Part shown: positions 35,901-48,700 of the stretch, one piece after another
How the letters are laid out: each line of letters starts with the position of its first letter
How positions within the stretch are numbered: position 1 is the first letter of the stretch
Assembly: GCA_027924645.1 (NCBI GenBank)
Contig: BSBN01000763.1
Span: forward strand, 3,720,001-3,784,000
Length of the DNA: 64,000 bases
Direction: 5' to 3'
Source: Cunninghamia lanceolata
Taxonomy: Eukaryota; Streptophyta; Pinopsida; Cupressales; Cupressaceae
Made by a program: the position numbers and the translations under genes
Notes under the pieces: model-generated
Seen by the model: the letters and a program-made list of their open reading frames with translations, nothing else
Database searches by the model: none
What the model was told of the DNA's origin: nothing

Positions 35901-36391
35901 CATATGATTTAGGTAATGACCTAAGTATTTTCATCACAACTTTAGTTTCATCAATAGGTCCTCCCATACCTTTTATTCCAGTAACAAGTTCATCTACCTT
36001 TTGCATGAAGGATGTTATGTTTTCATCTTCTCCCATTTTAAGACCTTCATATTTGGCTTTCAGTCCCTGTAATTTGACACTCTTTAGAGAATCATCTCCT
36101 TCATACAGATTACTCATCTTATCCCAAACTTCTTTACCATACTCATAATCCATGACTTTAATTAAATCAGAGTCAGTCAATGCACTCAACAGAGCATCTC
36201 TAGCTTTTATATTTACCTCATATTCTTTGACTTTATCTTCAGTTGTTAGACCATTCTTTGGCATGGTATATTCAGTCTGTGTCACTCGCCATACTTTATA
36301 ACCAATGCAAAGTAGATGGATTTTCATGCGAATCTTCCAAGTTGCATAATTCATCCCATCAAACTGTGGAGCCTCCTTCTTGTAAGATGTC
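32987..36391 (-). pseudogene. Copia-3 gag-pol, broken and split
   Basis: Ty1/copia polyprotein on the minus strand. Gag lies at 36391-35600 (DGMNYATWKIRMKIHLL) with an intact CCHC knuckle CFSCGKVGHYASRC near 35610. The protease has WIIDSGCSHHMT near 35310. GAG-pre-integrase (HRRLCH) and integrase (HIDLCGPTR) follow with a frameshift near 34960-35000, then reverse transcriptase with VDDIVFGG near 33250. The usual gag start codon has been lost (ACA region near 36391). The gene breaks at an Arg-Ser codon pair at 32987, where LTR-A copy 1 inserted, and continues at 2857-2700. RNase H and the 3' LTR are absent. It is more decayed than Copia-2. Confidence 0.9.
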
Positions 36392-36434
36392 CTGGACCTA
36401 CCTCAAGTTGTTAAGCTTACCACCGAGAAACCTT

Positions 36435-36446
36435 GCTCTAATACCA
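36435..36446 (-). other. Copia-3 primer-binding site
   Basis: The complement is TGGTATTAGAGC, one base off the initiator tRNA-Met match, two bases inside the LTR. Confidence 0.85.
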
Positions 36447-36448
36447 AT

Positions 36449-37950
36449 TGTTGAAATACACTAAAAAACTAAGAGGGGGGGTGAATCAATTTTCACAAAA
36501 ACTTAGCTTCATATGAACATCAAATCATCAACAACTTAATTGCTTATAATCATATTTAACCATGAAAGTGTGAGACCATAAGCTTTAATCACAAACACAC
36601 ATCCAACATAGTAGACACCAGATTTTTTACATGGAAAACCCTAAAAGGGAAAAACCATGGTGGGTGTTAGCCCACATAAATATATGAGTTATAACAATAC
36701 CAAAAAATAGAGGCTCACTACCTACAGGTTTCATTGCAAAGAACAACTCACTACCAAAGGGTGGCTCACTACCAAGGGGTGGCTCGTTACCAAAGTGGCG
36801 AACTGATTAAGCAACATCTACTCCATGCCAATATTCAATTCTATTGAAGCACAATATAACTTCTCTACTCTGCTCTTTCACACCTTCGCACTTATCTCTT
36901 CATATTCACACACACTCACTTTTTGCAACTCTATTACATGCTTTTATACAATTCATCAACCTTAGAATGTACATCAAGGTCAGCATTATATTCATCAACC
37001 ATTGGAACATTCTCTAAGGTTGGCATTACAAAACATACACAGAAAATAGGTCTAGACCTATTACAAAATATAGCTAAGGAAAGATGTAGAGAATTATGAT
37101 GAACACAACATGCCTTAGCTAGGACTCAAATGCAATCCTTCATGCCACAACATGCTTCTACAATCATCAATGCATCTCCACAAATAGTGAAAACAACCAA
37201 GTCGGCCAAGACTGGAGTTAACACTAGGTTTTCTAAGAATATTCTTCTTTCATGATCCACACTTGTCTTTGTGGACTAATCCAAAGTAGGAACACAATTA
37301 GGAGACATCCACAAGCACATTGTAATCACAAGGAACAACCACACGATCTCTAACCACTCTATCAAGAAGATTCTTTAAACCGGAGCACAAGAACAACACT
37401 GTTAGCTACTGTCATAAAGAAAGGATATCTTGTGTACCACCAAATGATGGACCATTGGAGTTAAAGGTACTTAACATTATCTCAGACTTATCTCTAGAAC
37501 CGTAGATAAAAATACTTCAATGCAGAGGAATGCGGAGTATAACACTTTCTCCCTGTCTTTGCCAAACATACAGAAAAAGATGTTTTCACTCTGGTGAACA
37601 TAACTCACTCAATTCTTCATACCGGAGGCCCAAACTTGGAGTATAGCATCTTCAGATGGACTTTCAAATAAATTCCAATCCACATATAGACATATTCATT
37701 CTACAAAAAATGTGGAGCATTCTTCTAGACTGTTCTTCTATATGCAATACACTGTTTCCACTGCAACTCATTGTCTCTACCGAAGAAGCTATTTTCTCAA
37801 TACCCTCAACATCAAGATTACTTACATAAGTAAATACAAATCATCTTACTCATTACAGGAAAATAACAAGATAGGAGCATAGTTGACACCAATGACAACA
37901 CAGATATGTTGACATCAATGACAACACTGATTAGGCACATACTTGCAACA
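36449..37950 (-). repeat. Copia-3 5' LTR
   Basis: About 1.5 kb, ending at 37950 in TTGCAACA on the plus strand. It shares its terminal bases and general layout with the Copia-2 LTRs, including an AGAGGGGGGGTGAATCA segment near its inner end. A TATAAAA box lies at complement 36942-36948. The 3' LTR is missing. Confidence 0.88.
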
Positions 37951-38268
37951 GGGAGATTTCTTTGAATTAGGATTTCCAACTAGAGCAATAAGTGTGAGAG
38001 AAATACATGACAATCAACCCATTACCTCTCCATCAAACTAGAAATCTATAGAAAATCCTCTTGGTTCACTTGTTCCACCTCCACCAATGGCCTTCTTTGC
38101 TGCAAAAAATTCTCCTTTAGGGACTGTGCTAGGAGGAATCCATGAATTACTCAGGAACCTAGAAAAGTTTTACACTACATACATCTATGGTGAAAGAAAA
38201 ACTACTAAGGAACATATATAGGCTATCAAAGATGTTACAATTCAATCACAAATAGCTCATCAGGATGT
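37951..38268 (+). pseudogene. G4 gag, upstream part
   Basis: An open stretch with stops at about 38041 and 38217 encodes PPPPMAFFAAKNSPLGTVLG, NLEKFYTTYIYGERKTTKEH, then AIKDVTIQSQIAHQDV. The frame joins directly to DVVCRLFPYSL at 43480 once LTR-A copy 2 and one target duplication are removed. It is the N-terminal half of a gypsy Gag. The left boundary is the Copia-3 LTR. Confidence 0.75.
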
Positions 38269-40774
38269 TGTGAGGACCGCCCTTTTTACTACTGTTGTCA
38301 TGACTCTTTACAGTGCTGTTATTGTTACTTTCATATTTGTGGGATAGCAGTTCCCGAAATTTGTCAGACTATTTAACTTTATTATGTTTTCGGAAAAACT
38401 AATTGGGTGATGTTTGGATAAGTTACTTTTCAGAAAAATGAATTAGAGATGTTAGAGATGATGGAAAATTGTAATATGATTTTTAATTATGTTAGATTGT
38501 ACTAAGGCATGAGAATGCATGTGTTATTTAAGTTGCTTCGGCTATGATGAATTTATGTGGTTACTGATCTTGTAATTGAGTGTGCAGGGACTACTAATCA
38601 AACCACAGATTTCGGAGATCATTCCACACCTTGTTAATTGTTATTCCCTGTTAAGCCGATCTGGTTCCACGATGAACCAAGATCTCTTTGTGTTTGATGT
38701 CATGATGTAATGTGGTCTTTCGTATGGTCGAGTGGGTTAGGTTACCCTCATGTAATATTATTTTTATAAGTAAGTGTTGTAAAGAGATTGAATTTGAAAT
38801 TTCTATTTTTATTTAAATTATGAGGCCCTTTTTCTTGTGCTTTACCTTGACCTGGGGTGTCTTGTATGGGTTAAAATTGACCCTGGGTTCTACCCCATGG
38901 GTCCAGGGGCCCATTTGGCATGGGTAACCCTTGAGTAACCTCCATCTAGTCAACTTAACCTTTCCCTGAAGTTAAGTGGCGAAAATTGGAGGTAGGAGGG
39001 GACATGATGGGTTGTACCAACACTCAACCCATCCCCTCTACTTTTCCCTAGATAAGAGATGCCATCCATTAGTAAAAGTTACCTCTTCTTTAGTAAGATT
39101 CCCCCATGTACTATGGGGACACCCATGTGAAGAAAGGAGAAAGAGGCATGGGTCACCTGTCTTGTTCCCATTTAACTCTTTTTTTTATTTCTCCTATGAG
39201 AAAGTGGAGTCACATGAAAGGAATAAGGAGTACCCTTGGGAATGGAGAGTGACATAAGCCACCTGGACAGAATAGTGATTTTTGGGAAGGGTGAGGAGGT
39301 GACAAGTGTCACTTCCCCATTTCTCAAAAATTAGAAAGAAAGAGAATTTTGGGTTATTTATTTTCAAATTTTGGGATGAGAGGGAGTTAGTTGAATTTTG
39401 GGGAAAAACTTTCATTTTGGCCTTACCAAATATAGAGAAGTTAGTTTGGAAGATAGAGAAGGGAGAGGGAGTTGGTGGCTAAGCTTGGAAGTGAACTCTG
39501 TGGACTCTGCAACAACTTCATTCTAGGAGGGCTTTGCAAGGTTGGTCTGAATTTTACCTTTGTTTTGGTAGAACTGAAATGTGTATGAAATGTGTTTGGA
39601 ATATGTGTTTAAATTTGTTGTCTGTGGGGTTCTTGTCGGGTGTTTGACAGAGCGTCTCCCACTTGGGAGAAATGCTCATCAAGTTTGGGGTAGGGGAGGA
39701 GAGATCCTCCTCGGGTGCATACCTGTTCCATCTTTTGGGATGTTGAAAGCCTTGAGGGCATGTATCTATGACTGTATTTTGACTTGAGAGTCAAATACAG
39801 ATTTCTTACAAATTGTGATCACACTTGGTTGAGACCAAGAGAAATTTATATGAGTTCATTTATCTGTCAGGGTGACACTCTGGAGTCGAGTGTATCCACT
39901 CTCCTGCCCCTTATGAAACTCACTGTAGTTGAGTTTCCGTATTGTGTAAAATAGCCACGGGTGTATGTGTGCTTTGGGATTGTTGTTGTTTCTGTTGTGA
40001 AGTGGAGTGTTTGAGTACCCAGGTGTGAGTATGGTCTCCCTAGCTCGGGGGTGACCCTCTTGCGGGTCTACGGTAGGGAGGAGAGCTAGACGAGTGGTAT
40101 TTTTCTTCTTTGTTTGTCTTTGATACGCAGGTTTTTTTTTTCTCTTGGAGCTTCTGGTGGGCTATTTATGAAGAAACAGATCATCTTCTTGTCATGAGAA
40201 TTAGGCCTGGATTATTTCATAGAAATGAAGAGAGAACACCTCTCTTGTTATTGTTGTAAATTACTGATATTCTGGGAGTGAAGAAAATCACCTCCCTGGT
40301 CTTGTTATTATTGGACTTTTATTGGTTGTCATAAGTTTTCAGTTGTATACTGTTTGGGAGGAGAAAGTTCATATCTGGGAAGTTGGTATTCATGTTTGAG
40401 AAGTTGTAATATGACTGTGCTTAAATTTTAAGTGGATGTTTGCAACCTTTGTTCAATAGCAATTTTTGTGTTTCAAGTATTACTGAAAAGAATAAGTTCG
40501 TTTTTGCAACTTAATCTGAGTTGTTTACATTTGAAAGTTTGGAATTGCTTCTTTAGTTGAAATGCTAGTTTCCTTTTCAATGTTGAAATGGAAAAGACAG
40601 TTTTTAAATATTTGAGTTTTCTCCATAATAATGGATTCTGTTAATTTAGAAGAATTAGAGGAAATCTAGCATGTAAATATAATCTGTTTGTAAATTTACA
40701 AGTCTTATATGTTTATAACAATGGAAAATTTATACTTATAATAAGGGAAGAGCTATTTATCATTTGGTGAAATT

Positions 40775-40778
<4 letters not shown>

Positions 40779-40842
<64 letters not shown>
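40779..40842. repeat. (TA)n microsatellite
   Basis: An uninterrupted TA run of about 64 bases. Confidence 0.95.
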
Positions 40843-40855
<13 letters not shown>

Positions 40856-41086
40856 CTAATTGTTATGACAATTTCTTTATAATAGGTTGATTTGGAGAAA
40901 ATGCATAGAGTAGTGAATTTAAAAAAAATTGTCGAAATTGGAATTATACAAATATAATATTTTTCTCTAAATACTTTATAAATATATATATAGAGATATA
41001 TATATATTTCTCATTTTGAGTAATTATCATTTTAGAAAATAATAGAGAAATTGAAAGTAATTATAATTGTTATATAAAAAAAAAGG

Positions 41087-41089
<3 letters not shown>

Positions 41090-41135
<46 letters not shown>
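41090..41135. repeat. (TA)n microsatellite
   Basis: A TA run of about 46 bases; further short TA tracts continue to about 41245. Confidence 0.93.
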
Positions 41136-41140
<5 letters not shown>

Positions 41141-41347
41141 TGGAATATATATATATATATATAAATATATTATCGTTGTTATATATATACATATATATAT
41201 ATATATATTTATATATGAATATATAAATATATATATATATATATTTTTTGAAGATATTTTATTATTGATAATAATCAACGAATGGTGAAAGACTGTCAAA
41301 AAAATTAAGCCGCGGATAACAAAATACACAGTCGTTATTTACAATGG

Positions 41348-41467
41348 GCGGTGGGGAAGAAAACCCCACCGCAGGTTTTATGTTATATTTGGAGGTGTGG
41401 AGTGGGGCGGAGCCCCACCCACACCCCACGTCGTGGGAATGTGGGTGGGGCTCCGCCCCACTCCACA
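41348..41467. other. Paired GC-rich hairpins of LTR-A copy 2
   Basis: The first hairpin (41348-41372) has arms GCGGTGGGG and CCCCACCGC. The second has arms 41396-41429 and 41433-41467 with a 3-base loop, almost perfect with one bulge, and contains GTGGGGCGGAGCCCCAC. Spacing and order match those at 5908-6038 in copy 1. A third small palindrome, GTTAGGGCTTGGCCCTAAC, is at 41629-41647. Confidence 0.88.
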
Positions 41468-41768
41468 TCTCCCCCCTCCTCCATACCCTTATGCCTCCCG
41501 CGGATCTTGTCTGCCGCTTTGCGGCCACCATAAACCCCCGTCCGCCGCTCTGCGGCCACCCCGACCCCGCTCCTCTGTCACGCCGCCCATGGCTGCCGTC
41601 GGCTGTGGTAACTCCAGCACATAAAATGTTAGGGCTTGGCCCTAACATATGTTTGGGTTATTTGGAATTTAAATGCTGTTTATTTTTATATAGCTCTATA
41701 TATAGGCATATATATATTCTATATGTCTATGTATATAGCTATATATCTAATATAATAATGCGTATATA

Positions 41769-41772
<4 letters not shown>

Positions 41773-41862
<90 letters not shown>
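41773..41862. repeat. (TA)n microsatellite, longest in the window
   Basis: About 90 bases of TA. Predicted Tyr-Ile repeat frames on both strands here are artefacts. Confidence 0.95.
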
Positions 41863-41864
<2 letters not shown>

Positions 41865-41930
41865 TTGTGGTAAACCAATTCGTCCTTTTCATAGACATCA
41901 AAATAAATATATTATATATATGTATGTATG

Positions 41931-41936
<6 letters not shown>

Positions 41937-41980
<44 letters not shown>
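41937..41980. repeat. (TA)n microsatellite
   Basis: About 44 bases of TA after short TATG repeats. Confidence 0.93.
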
Positions 41981-41984
<4 letters not shown>

Positions 41985-43479
41985 ACATACAGAGGAGTAA
42001 ATCTATGAACCAAATTATTGGGCTCTCGTTTAAAATCGTTATAAACTATGTTTCATGGATATGGAGAAAAAAAAATATATATATATATATAAATAACAAT
42101 TATATTCTCACAGGAGATGTTATTAAGTGTTGAACACAACAACCAAAGAAGCTATATTACCATGAACAGAGTTTTATAAAGTGGTGAACCACCTACATCT
42201 ATTGACAACGTCATACGAGTTACAAACAGTGTATGAATCGTAATTAAGAGTAACAGTAACAACAGTAATTCTAAACAAGAGAAAATAAAATTATAATGTA
42301 AAGAGAGTTTAGGAATATTCAGTGATACTCTGGAAAGAGTTTCTCGGAAGTTTCAACTAAAAACATACTAACAATCACCCGGAAAATGAAGAGGAAAATT
42401 ACACAACTCCTTACTCAAAAGAACACTGGAAATAAACTTAAGAAGCCACCACTGACAATCCTTGTGGCCATATTAATCTCAACTGTAGCAAACGATCTCA
42501 TATGTAAACCTGTAAGAGGTTCCGAAGAAGGAAAAACCAACATTGGAAAACACAGAGGAGAAAATGCGCGACATATCTCACACGGGATAAGAGAACTAAG
42601 TTGACGGACCCTTCTGTCAATTGTGCTTAGGTACAAGTTGACTAAGTATTTACGAAGAGGAGGAACCTAGATCGGGGAAGATTAGGAGACTGAGTCCAGC
42701 GAAATAGTAAACCAGCCTTTGTGGCCTAGATCATCCTGAAATTAGGTTTAATATCAACAATAACTGCAGTAATAACCCTGATTGACGTAAATCACGAAGA
42801 AAGGACAGGATGCACATAAAGAAAGTATAGAAAATGAAAGAGAGAGAGAGACCGAAATATAAACACACTAAATGAACTAAGAGATAGTTAAGGTAAGGGC
42901 GATAAAGATATAATCCAACTTAAGAACTTGTGGAAAGGGAAGAGAGGGCAACCAAACCGCCTTGTTGAAAATGCTAAGTCATAGGAGTAGTATGTTTCAG
43001 GAAACAAGAGAGGAGACAGACAACCGTGCCTGGCTGAAAAATGACTAAATAGGGAGATCACTAGCCGGTTTAGTTGGAACAAGGCGTCGAGGGGAGTGGT
43101 TCTTCTATCAGCGAACCACGTGCGTAAATGAGTGCAGCGTAATTCCCACTAACGCCGTAAGGCATTCTGCTACCGAACATTGCCGAGGGTTCGATTTAAG
43201 AACTTGGGTAATCTCACTCTTGCAATGACGTTAGCAGCGTTGTATCGACCCTCTTGTTGATCTATATGTTTCCGTTTGCACGCCATTGTACTTGTATTCC
43301 GCCGATGAGTATAGTGTTTCGCCATGAGAGAACACCGTTGAGCATGCGTACGCATGCGAAAGGGGTTTTTAGGACGGTGTGAGAAAAGTTTTTCATATCT
43401 CGTGTCATAACCACATGACAGATGTGGCTATGACACGTGCGATGTGTGTTGTGACCACAAGGAAAATGTGGGCATGACA

Positions 43480-43895
43480 GATGTGGTCTGTAGATTGTTC
43501 CCCTATTCTTTAGGAGACTTTGTGTATAGTTGGTACCTCAGTCTGCCATCAAATTCAATCTCATCATGGCAGGAATTGGAGACAGCCTTCATTAACCAAT
43601 TTCAGACATATGTTGACCTAGTTGTCATTTACCATCAATTGGCCACCTGCAAAAGGAACCAAATGAACCTTTAACAATGTTCAATACTCGATTTCAAAGG
43701 TTGTACAAAAGATTGGTTGCCTCCTACATAGTAGTAGAAGATGCAAACACTCAAGTTTATTTTAAGGCGATAGATCCCCTAACCGGTCTATTCTTGAGAA
43801 GAACTTAGACCCCAACATACATAGACACTCTTGCTAAAACATACAAACTAGCTATTGAGTTGCAACATCAAATGGATCCCTCTCCTGGAGGATGA
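43480..43895 (+). pseudogene. G4 gag, downstream part
   Basis: It continues G4 gag after LTR-A copy 2: VCRLFPYSLGDFVYSWYLSL, ISSWQELETAFINQFQ, then RFQRLYKRL after a break at about 43672. This is the conserved core of the retrotransposon Gag family. A stop follows near 43808, and homology ends near 43895 (LAIELQHQMDPSPGG). No zinc knuckle or pol follows, so G4 is cut here by the next block. Confidence 0.8.
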
Positions 43896-45760
43896 TAGCA
43901 TGGTATCTACACACTTACACATCCCCTTACATCATTCTAGTGAGAACTAAGTCTCTACGTAGCTAAAAGGCATTTATATAACTTCTACCATTAAAGTGAT
44001 AGGAACTTGGACAGCAACATAAAGATTAGCTAAATCATTCATATGCTATTCAAAATCACCATAATATTAGTGGCAACAGGAGATAGATAAATACTCAAAT
44101 TTAAACATTCATTTCATACAGCTAATGCAACTTCTATTACAAAATATCAAAACTCTATAGATTACATCCATACAATACTTCGAAGGATTTGGTTACAAAA
44201 GATGTTTAACTTCTACATTTGACTTCTAGCCTCCTATCCTTATTTCTGCACTCTTATTGGTCATCGATACTTATCCTATGGCCTACTTGTATATATTGTC
44301 GCCCAGCTTCACTCTTCGACACCCTCAATTGACCACTTCATCTCCAATATATTTTACCTCAACTTGCCTCTCAAATAATGATTCAGCCTTCTATCTATGG
44401 CCCTCTCTATTCATTGCTTCTCTATTCATCGGTCTCCTTAGATTGACCTCTTCCCTATACGTATGTGGCCTATCTCCAATTACTCGGCCTCCTCTAATAC
44501 TTGCGGCCTCTTTTATTTTTTCTATTGCTTCCAATCCTCCCTCACAAGTCGCGCTTCTTCTTCATTATATGTTGCTTCTCTACCTAGCCTATTAGCCTCT
44601 TCTGCTCCACATATGTGGCCTGCTCTCAAAATATATTGACCTGCTCTATCAACTGGCCTCCTCAATAGTCACAGCCTCTTATATCTGTGTTACCTTTTGA
44701 GTCGCCCTCATTTATTTTTTTCGTAAATTCCCTAAGCAAGAGTTGATTTTCTATTTTGTGTTATTGGTCATACCTTATTTCTTAAATTGGCTCTTTATTC
44801 TTCAAAGAGTACCTGTCTACAGTCTTTGTGTTCGAAATTACCTAAGGTCTGAACCTTTGAACCTGAACTATTCTAAAAGTTCAAGGTTCAATGGTTCGAT
44901 GTGTTTAAAGTTTCTCAAAAAGCAAACTTCTTGTTCCGTGTAATTTAAAACATCTTTGAGTTTTCGGGTTGAACTTGAACCTTTTTGTCAATGGTTCAAA
45001 AGTTCCACGGTTCAAGGTTCAACACTCGGCGCCTTGTATCGAGTCATTTTGCTCAGTTCCTTCACCCAATTTAATGTGTCATTGAACCATCCATTTGAAC
45101 TTTGCAGTAAGGTTCAATGGTTCAATGGTTCCAAGTTCAATGCTATACTATTTCATAGTCAAATGTCTTTCACAAGTCATGTGATGTTGGTCAGTTTATG
45201 TAGTTCTTGTGTCTTTGAAATTGAACTTTGAACCACATTCCCATGGTTCAATAGTTCAAAGTTCACCAGTTCGGTGATTACGATCTTATCTTTCCCCGAG
45301 GCATTCTAAGTCAGATTTAGCGGGAAAGATTGGAGGAAAATATGTCTGAAACTCATTATCAAATAGGAAGTTCTAATTTTGGGGAATTTATGGATAATTA
45401 TTATACATCATGGTCGTGCATGAATAATACTCGCCATTAATGAGGATGTCAGAGTTCATGTCTTTACAAACATTTTTGGCACGTATTATTTTGGGTAATA
45501 ATTATTCAATCCATTAATGCCATTTATTAAGAAAGAATCAGCCAAATTTGGCAAGTAAATATATTGTACGACGCAGAGGAGAATAGCGCAAGAGGTATAA
45601 GGTCTGGTTGCTGAAATTTCACAGTAATTTCAGATTTCCTGAAGGTGGGTTCTATTTTTCCTACCTACTGTTTCCCTTTCTTAAGGTAGAAAGAAAAATC
45701 CTTTGAGTTTCCAACATTATTTTCAAGATTCAAAGCTTTTTTTTACTATATACTCCAAGT
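43896..45760. other. Unassigned block, possibly upstream U3 of G3
   Basis: No supported gene. About 44225-44700 is pyrimidine-rich with many GGCCTC words. About 44850-45275 is dense in GGTTCAA and its complement. G4 gag homology ends just before TGGTATCTACACAC at 43911, which could be an LTR start, but the opposite end lies outside the window. Confidence 0.4.
44850..45275. repeat. Cluster of GGTTCAA / TTGAACC words
   Basis: About fifteen copies of GGTTCAA, GTTCAA or TTGAACC on both strands within 425 bases, often in pairs such as AAGGTTCAATGGTTCAA. Spacing is irregular, so it is not a simple tandem array. Confidence 0.8.
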
Positions 45761-48700
45761 ATGGCTTTGAAATCTACTTGTCTGGGGAATGAACATGGCA
45801 CTGGTCTTACCTGTTCTCACTTTGAATTCGGGGATACTTCACTAGTGCAATATGATTTAGAAGAATTTAGAGAAAGGTCTAGAAACCCTGTGCAAACTCC
45901 TATGATGAAGAAAATAGTAGATAGTGGTTTAGTTGAAGCTGCGGCCTTTCCCATGGCTGTACAGTGCCCAGAACTGGTTCAAGAATGTATGAATAGGTAT
46001 GAAGCCCAAAATAGGTGCATCAAAAGTGCAAATGGTGATGTATTGTTTCATGTCAACAGACAAACCCTAATGTCTGTGATGAGAATACTACCTAAAGAGG
46101 CATATTCCAACCTTAATATTACTTCTGCTTATGGGTTTTTCTCAGGAAAGAAAGTGACTTACAAAAGTGTGATAGTAAGAAACTGGCTACTGAAGTTTCA
46201 GAAAGGTGGTTCAAGGTTGCCTAGACCACTTACTAGGGATCACATGATTAAAGAAGTAACGGATATTGTGGTGTTATTACACAGACTAAAGGGCAGCGAG
46301 CATGCATATTATTGGGAAGAGTGGATGTACTTTTTCATACAAGTTATCCTCCAAGGAGAGCAATATTTAGACTGGACAGAAATTGTAGCTAATTGTTTGC
46401 ATCAAGACCTGAGTAATTGTTTGGGAAATAGAGATTTTTATATGTCTTCATACTTGTTTTATTGCCTGGCGTCTACAAGATAGTGGTTGGGGATGCCTCA
46501 TGCACCTTTAGCAGAAGATAGTAAAATTTATGAATATTATTCACAATTGCAGATGCAGAATTGTTATGAGAATTACAAAAAGGTTAGTGATGTTTTCACT
46601 GGGAGAATGACTTATGAACTGGCAGGTAATTTGAATAGGAGAATGTCCAATGAGGCAATGCAACTAATTAGCATTTATGGTAGTGTCTTTACTCAATTTT
46701 CCAAATTCACTTACATCAGGGTTGGAGGATATGACGGTGGACCTGTTAAGTTACCCAGGTATGCGTTTGACTGTTTTGTGCTGATAGAAGTATGCAGACA
46801 GTTAGCACATGTGGATGAAAAGTTCTCAACAAAGAAGGGATCTGGTATCTCTTTCCCCATTAAACTTGGACATTACTTGTGCTAGTCAAAATCTGATGCT
46901 TTGAATTTAGAAGTGAACCTTAAAAAGTTCAATTTTCAGTTCTTCACTACCAGGTCCCAATTTGACAGCAAAGGCTTTGTCAGGGATAACTTAGATTCTG
47001 GAACAGGGCATTCACATATCCCTAAATTGGAAGATTACTGGGAGGACTGCCCAGATGAATTCAAGGTCAGGAGGAGACTGTGGTGTAGGTTCTCTTTGGG
47101 ACAGATAATCACCCTTAATCTAAGAATGGACATTTCTGGGGTTATTGATAATCAAGAATAGATGATTGATCCCCAATTTGAACAGATAAAATAATCACCT
47201 ATTCCAAAAATTGATTGGAGTAAAAAGGAGGAAGATAGGATTGAAGTGAAAACTTTCCCAGTGATAAGGAGGATCAAGAAACTGTTGAGGGAATAGAAAT
47301 AGAAAGGGTTCCAGAATAAAGACACTCAATAATGCATGTCAATGATTGAATCACCAGTCCTGATAAGCTCTTCTAATTAGCCTATTGTTATCTATGGTGC
47401 AGGTACTTCCAAGTCAATAACTGGAAGGAGTCTTGCTATTAAATAATCTAGAAGAACCCTCACAACTATTTTGCCTCCTCGTTCCACCAGGTTGAGAATG
47501 AAAAGTGAAAGAAAGAAGCAGGTTTCTGAAAGAATAGTTGTGGATTTGAATTCAAAGGGGGACTCGAGAGAAGCGATGGGTGATAAGGAACCTAGTTCGC
47601 CAAGAACATAGGAAGTTAGTGCTAAGCAATAGTCAGAGGTTATCTTAGAGACCCCTGAAATAATGATGATTTCTGATGTATCCTCTGATAAATTAAATTC
47701 TGGGAAAGAAGCCTCAGTGTTTGCACCTAAATGGCTGGAGAATTCTATCAGTGACAAAAGAAAAATAATTCCATTTTCTGTGCCTTTAGAAGATATGGTG
47801 ATCAAATGTTTGGGCAAAATGCCTAAATCCAAGAAGCTGAAGACAACATCCAGGGTAAGCATTGACCCAAGTATTGGGAATTGGAGTGCGGAAATAGCTA
47901 GGCCAGTGATTGATGAAGAAGTACAGGACCCCATTGTACAAGTTTTCATTGTTGAAAGGGTGGATCTTGGAGCTTCTTCAAGAGCAGCAGATGTTCATCA
48001 TCTTGAGGCATCCACCAAAAGAATCATCAGCCGGACCTGGAAGGACGAGAAAGACAAGAAAGAATTGAAGCAGACTCTGTGTTCCATGGTAGAATATATT
48101 GACACCATTCATAATCCCAGTGCACAGCCGGTCTCACAACTTTCTATGTCTTTTGATCCTAAGTCGCCAGCCAACTAGAAGATGTTGGACTAGGTTAACA
48201 AAAACAGGATGGTGGCTAAGGTATTGGATGATTGGTTGGACTGCATTGTACAAAAAGGTACTGAATATATTCATGAACTTAAGAATATATATGATCAAAC
48301 TACAGCCACCATTGAAGACCTTAAGGCACAGATTGCTTCTTGGGTGAAAGATGAAGGTAAGTGGATGAATGTATTGAACCAAATTGATGAGGTTAAAAAA
48401 TATGGGGTAATGAAATTTCTGTCAGAAAAGAGTTTAACAGGTGTGGATGAAGATCTACTGTACGTGAATAAGAAAAACATTGAATGGAGAAACTCTGTGT
48501 CATGGCAAGGGTGGTTTGAACTTACAAAAATGATTAAGGAAATCACCGAGTTCACTCAATCACTGCAGCATGATTTACAATGCATTGATGTAAAACACAT
48601 AAAAGATGATGGGAAACCGGAGGAAAATGTCGATACAGTGGTTCAATCCTTTAAGGATAAAAATAGCTTTGTCAAAGAAAGTGACAATATCTTAACTGAA

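Larger units (their letters stand above)
38269..43479 (+). mobile_element. LTR-A copy 2 (solo LTR, 5.2 kb)
   Basis: TGTGAGGACC to GGGCATGACA, with the perfect 5-bp duplication GATGT (38264-38268 and 43480-43484). It is homologous along its length to copy 1. It has TG...CA ends and no internal genes, primer site or polypurine tract, so it is best read as a solo LTR left by recombination of a giant-LTR element. It holds four TA microsatellites and the paired GC-rich hairpins. It interrupts G4 gag. The strand is arbitrary. Confidence 0.82.

Noticed and set aside
750..37950. Copia-1 and Copia-3 as one inverted, self-integrated element
   Set aside because: Flanks CTGTT and GGGAG do not match as a target duplication, and the two Gag proteins differ too much to be one family.
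41067..42133. Several frames rich in Tyr-Ile repeats on both strands
   Set aside because: They are translations of TA microsatellites.
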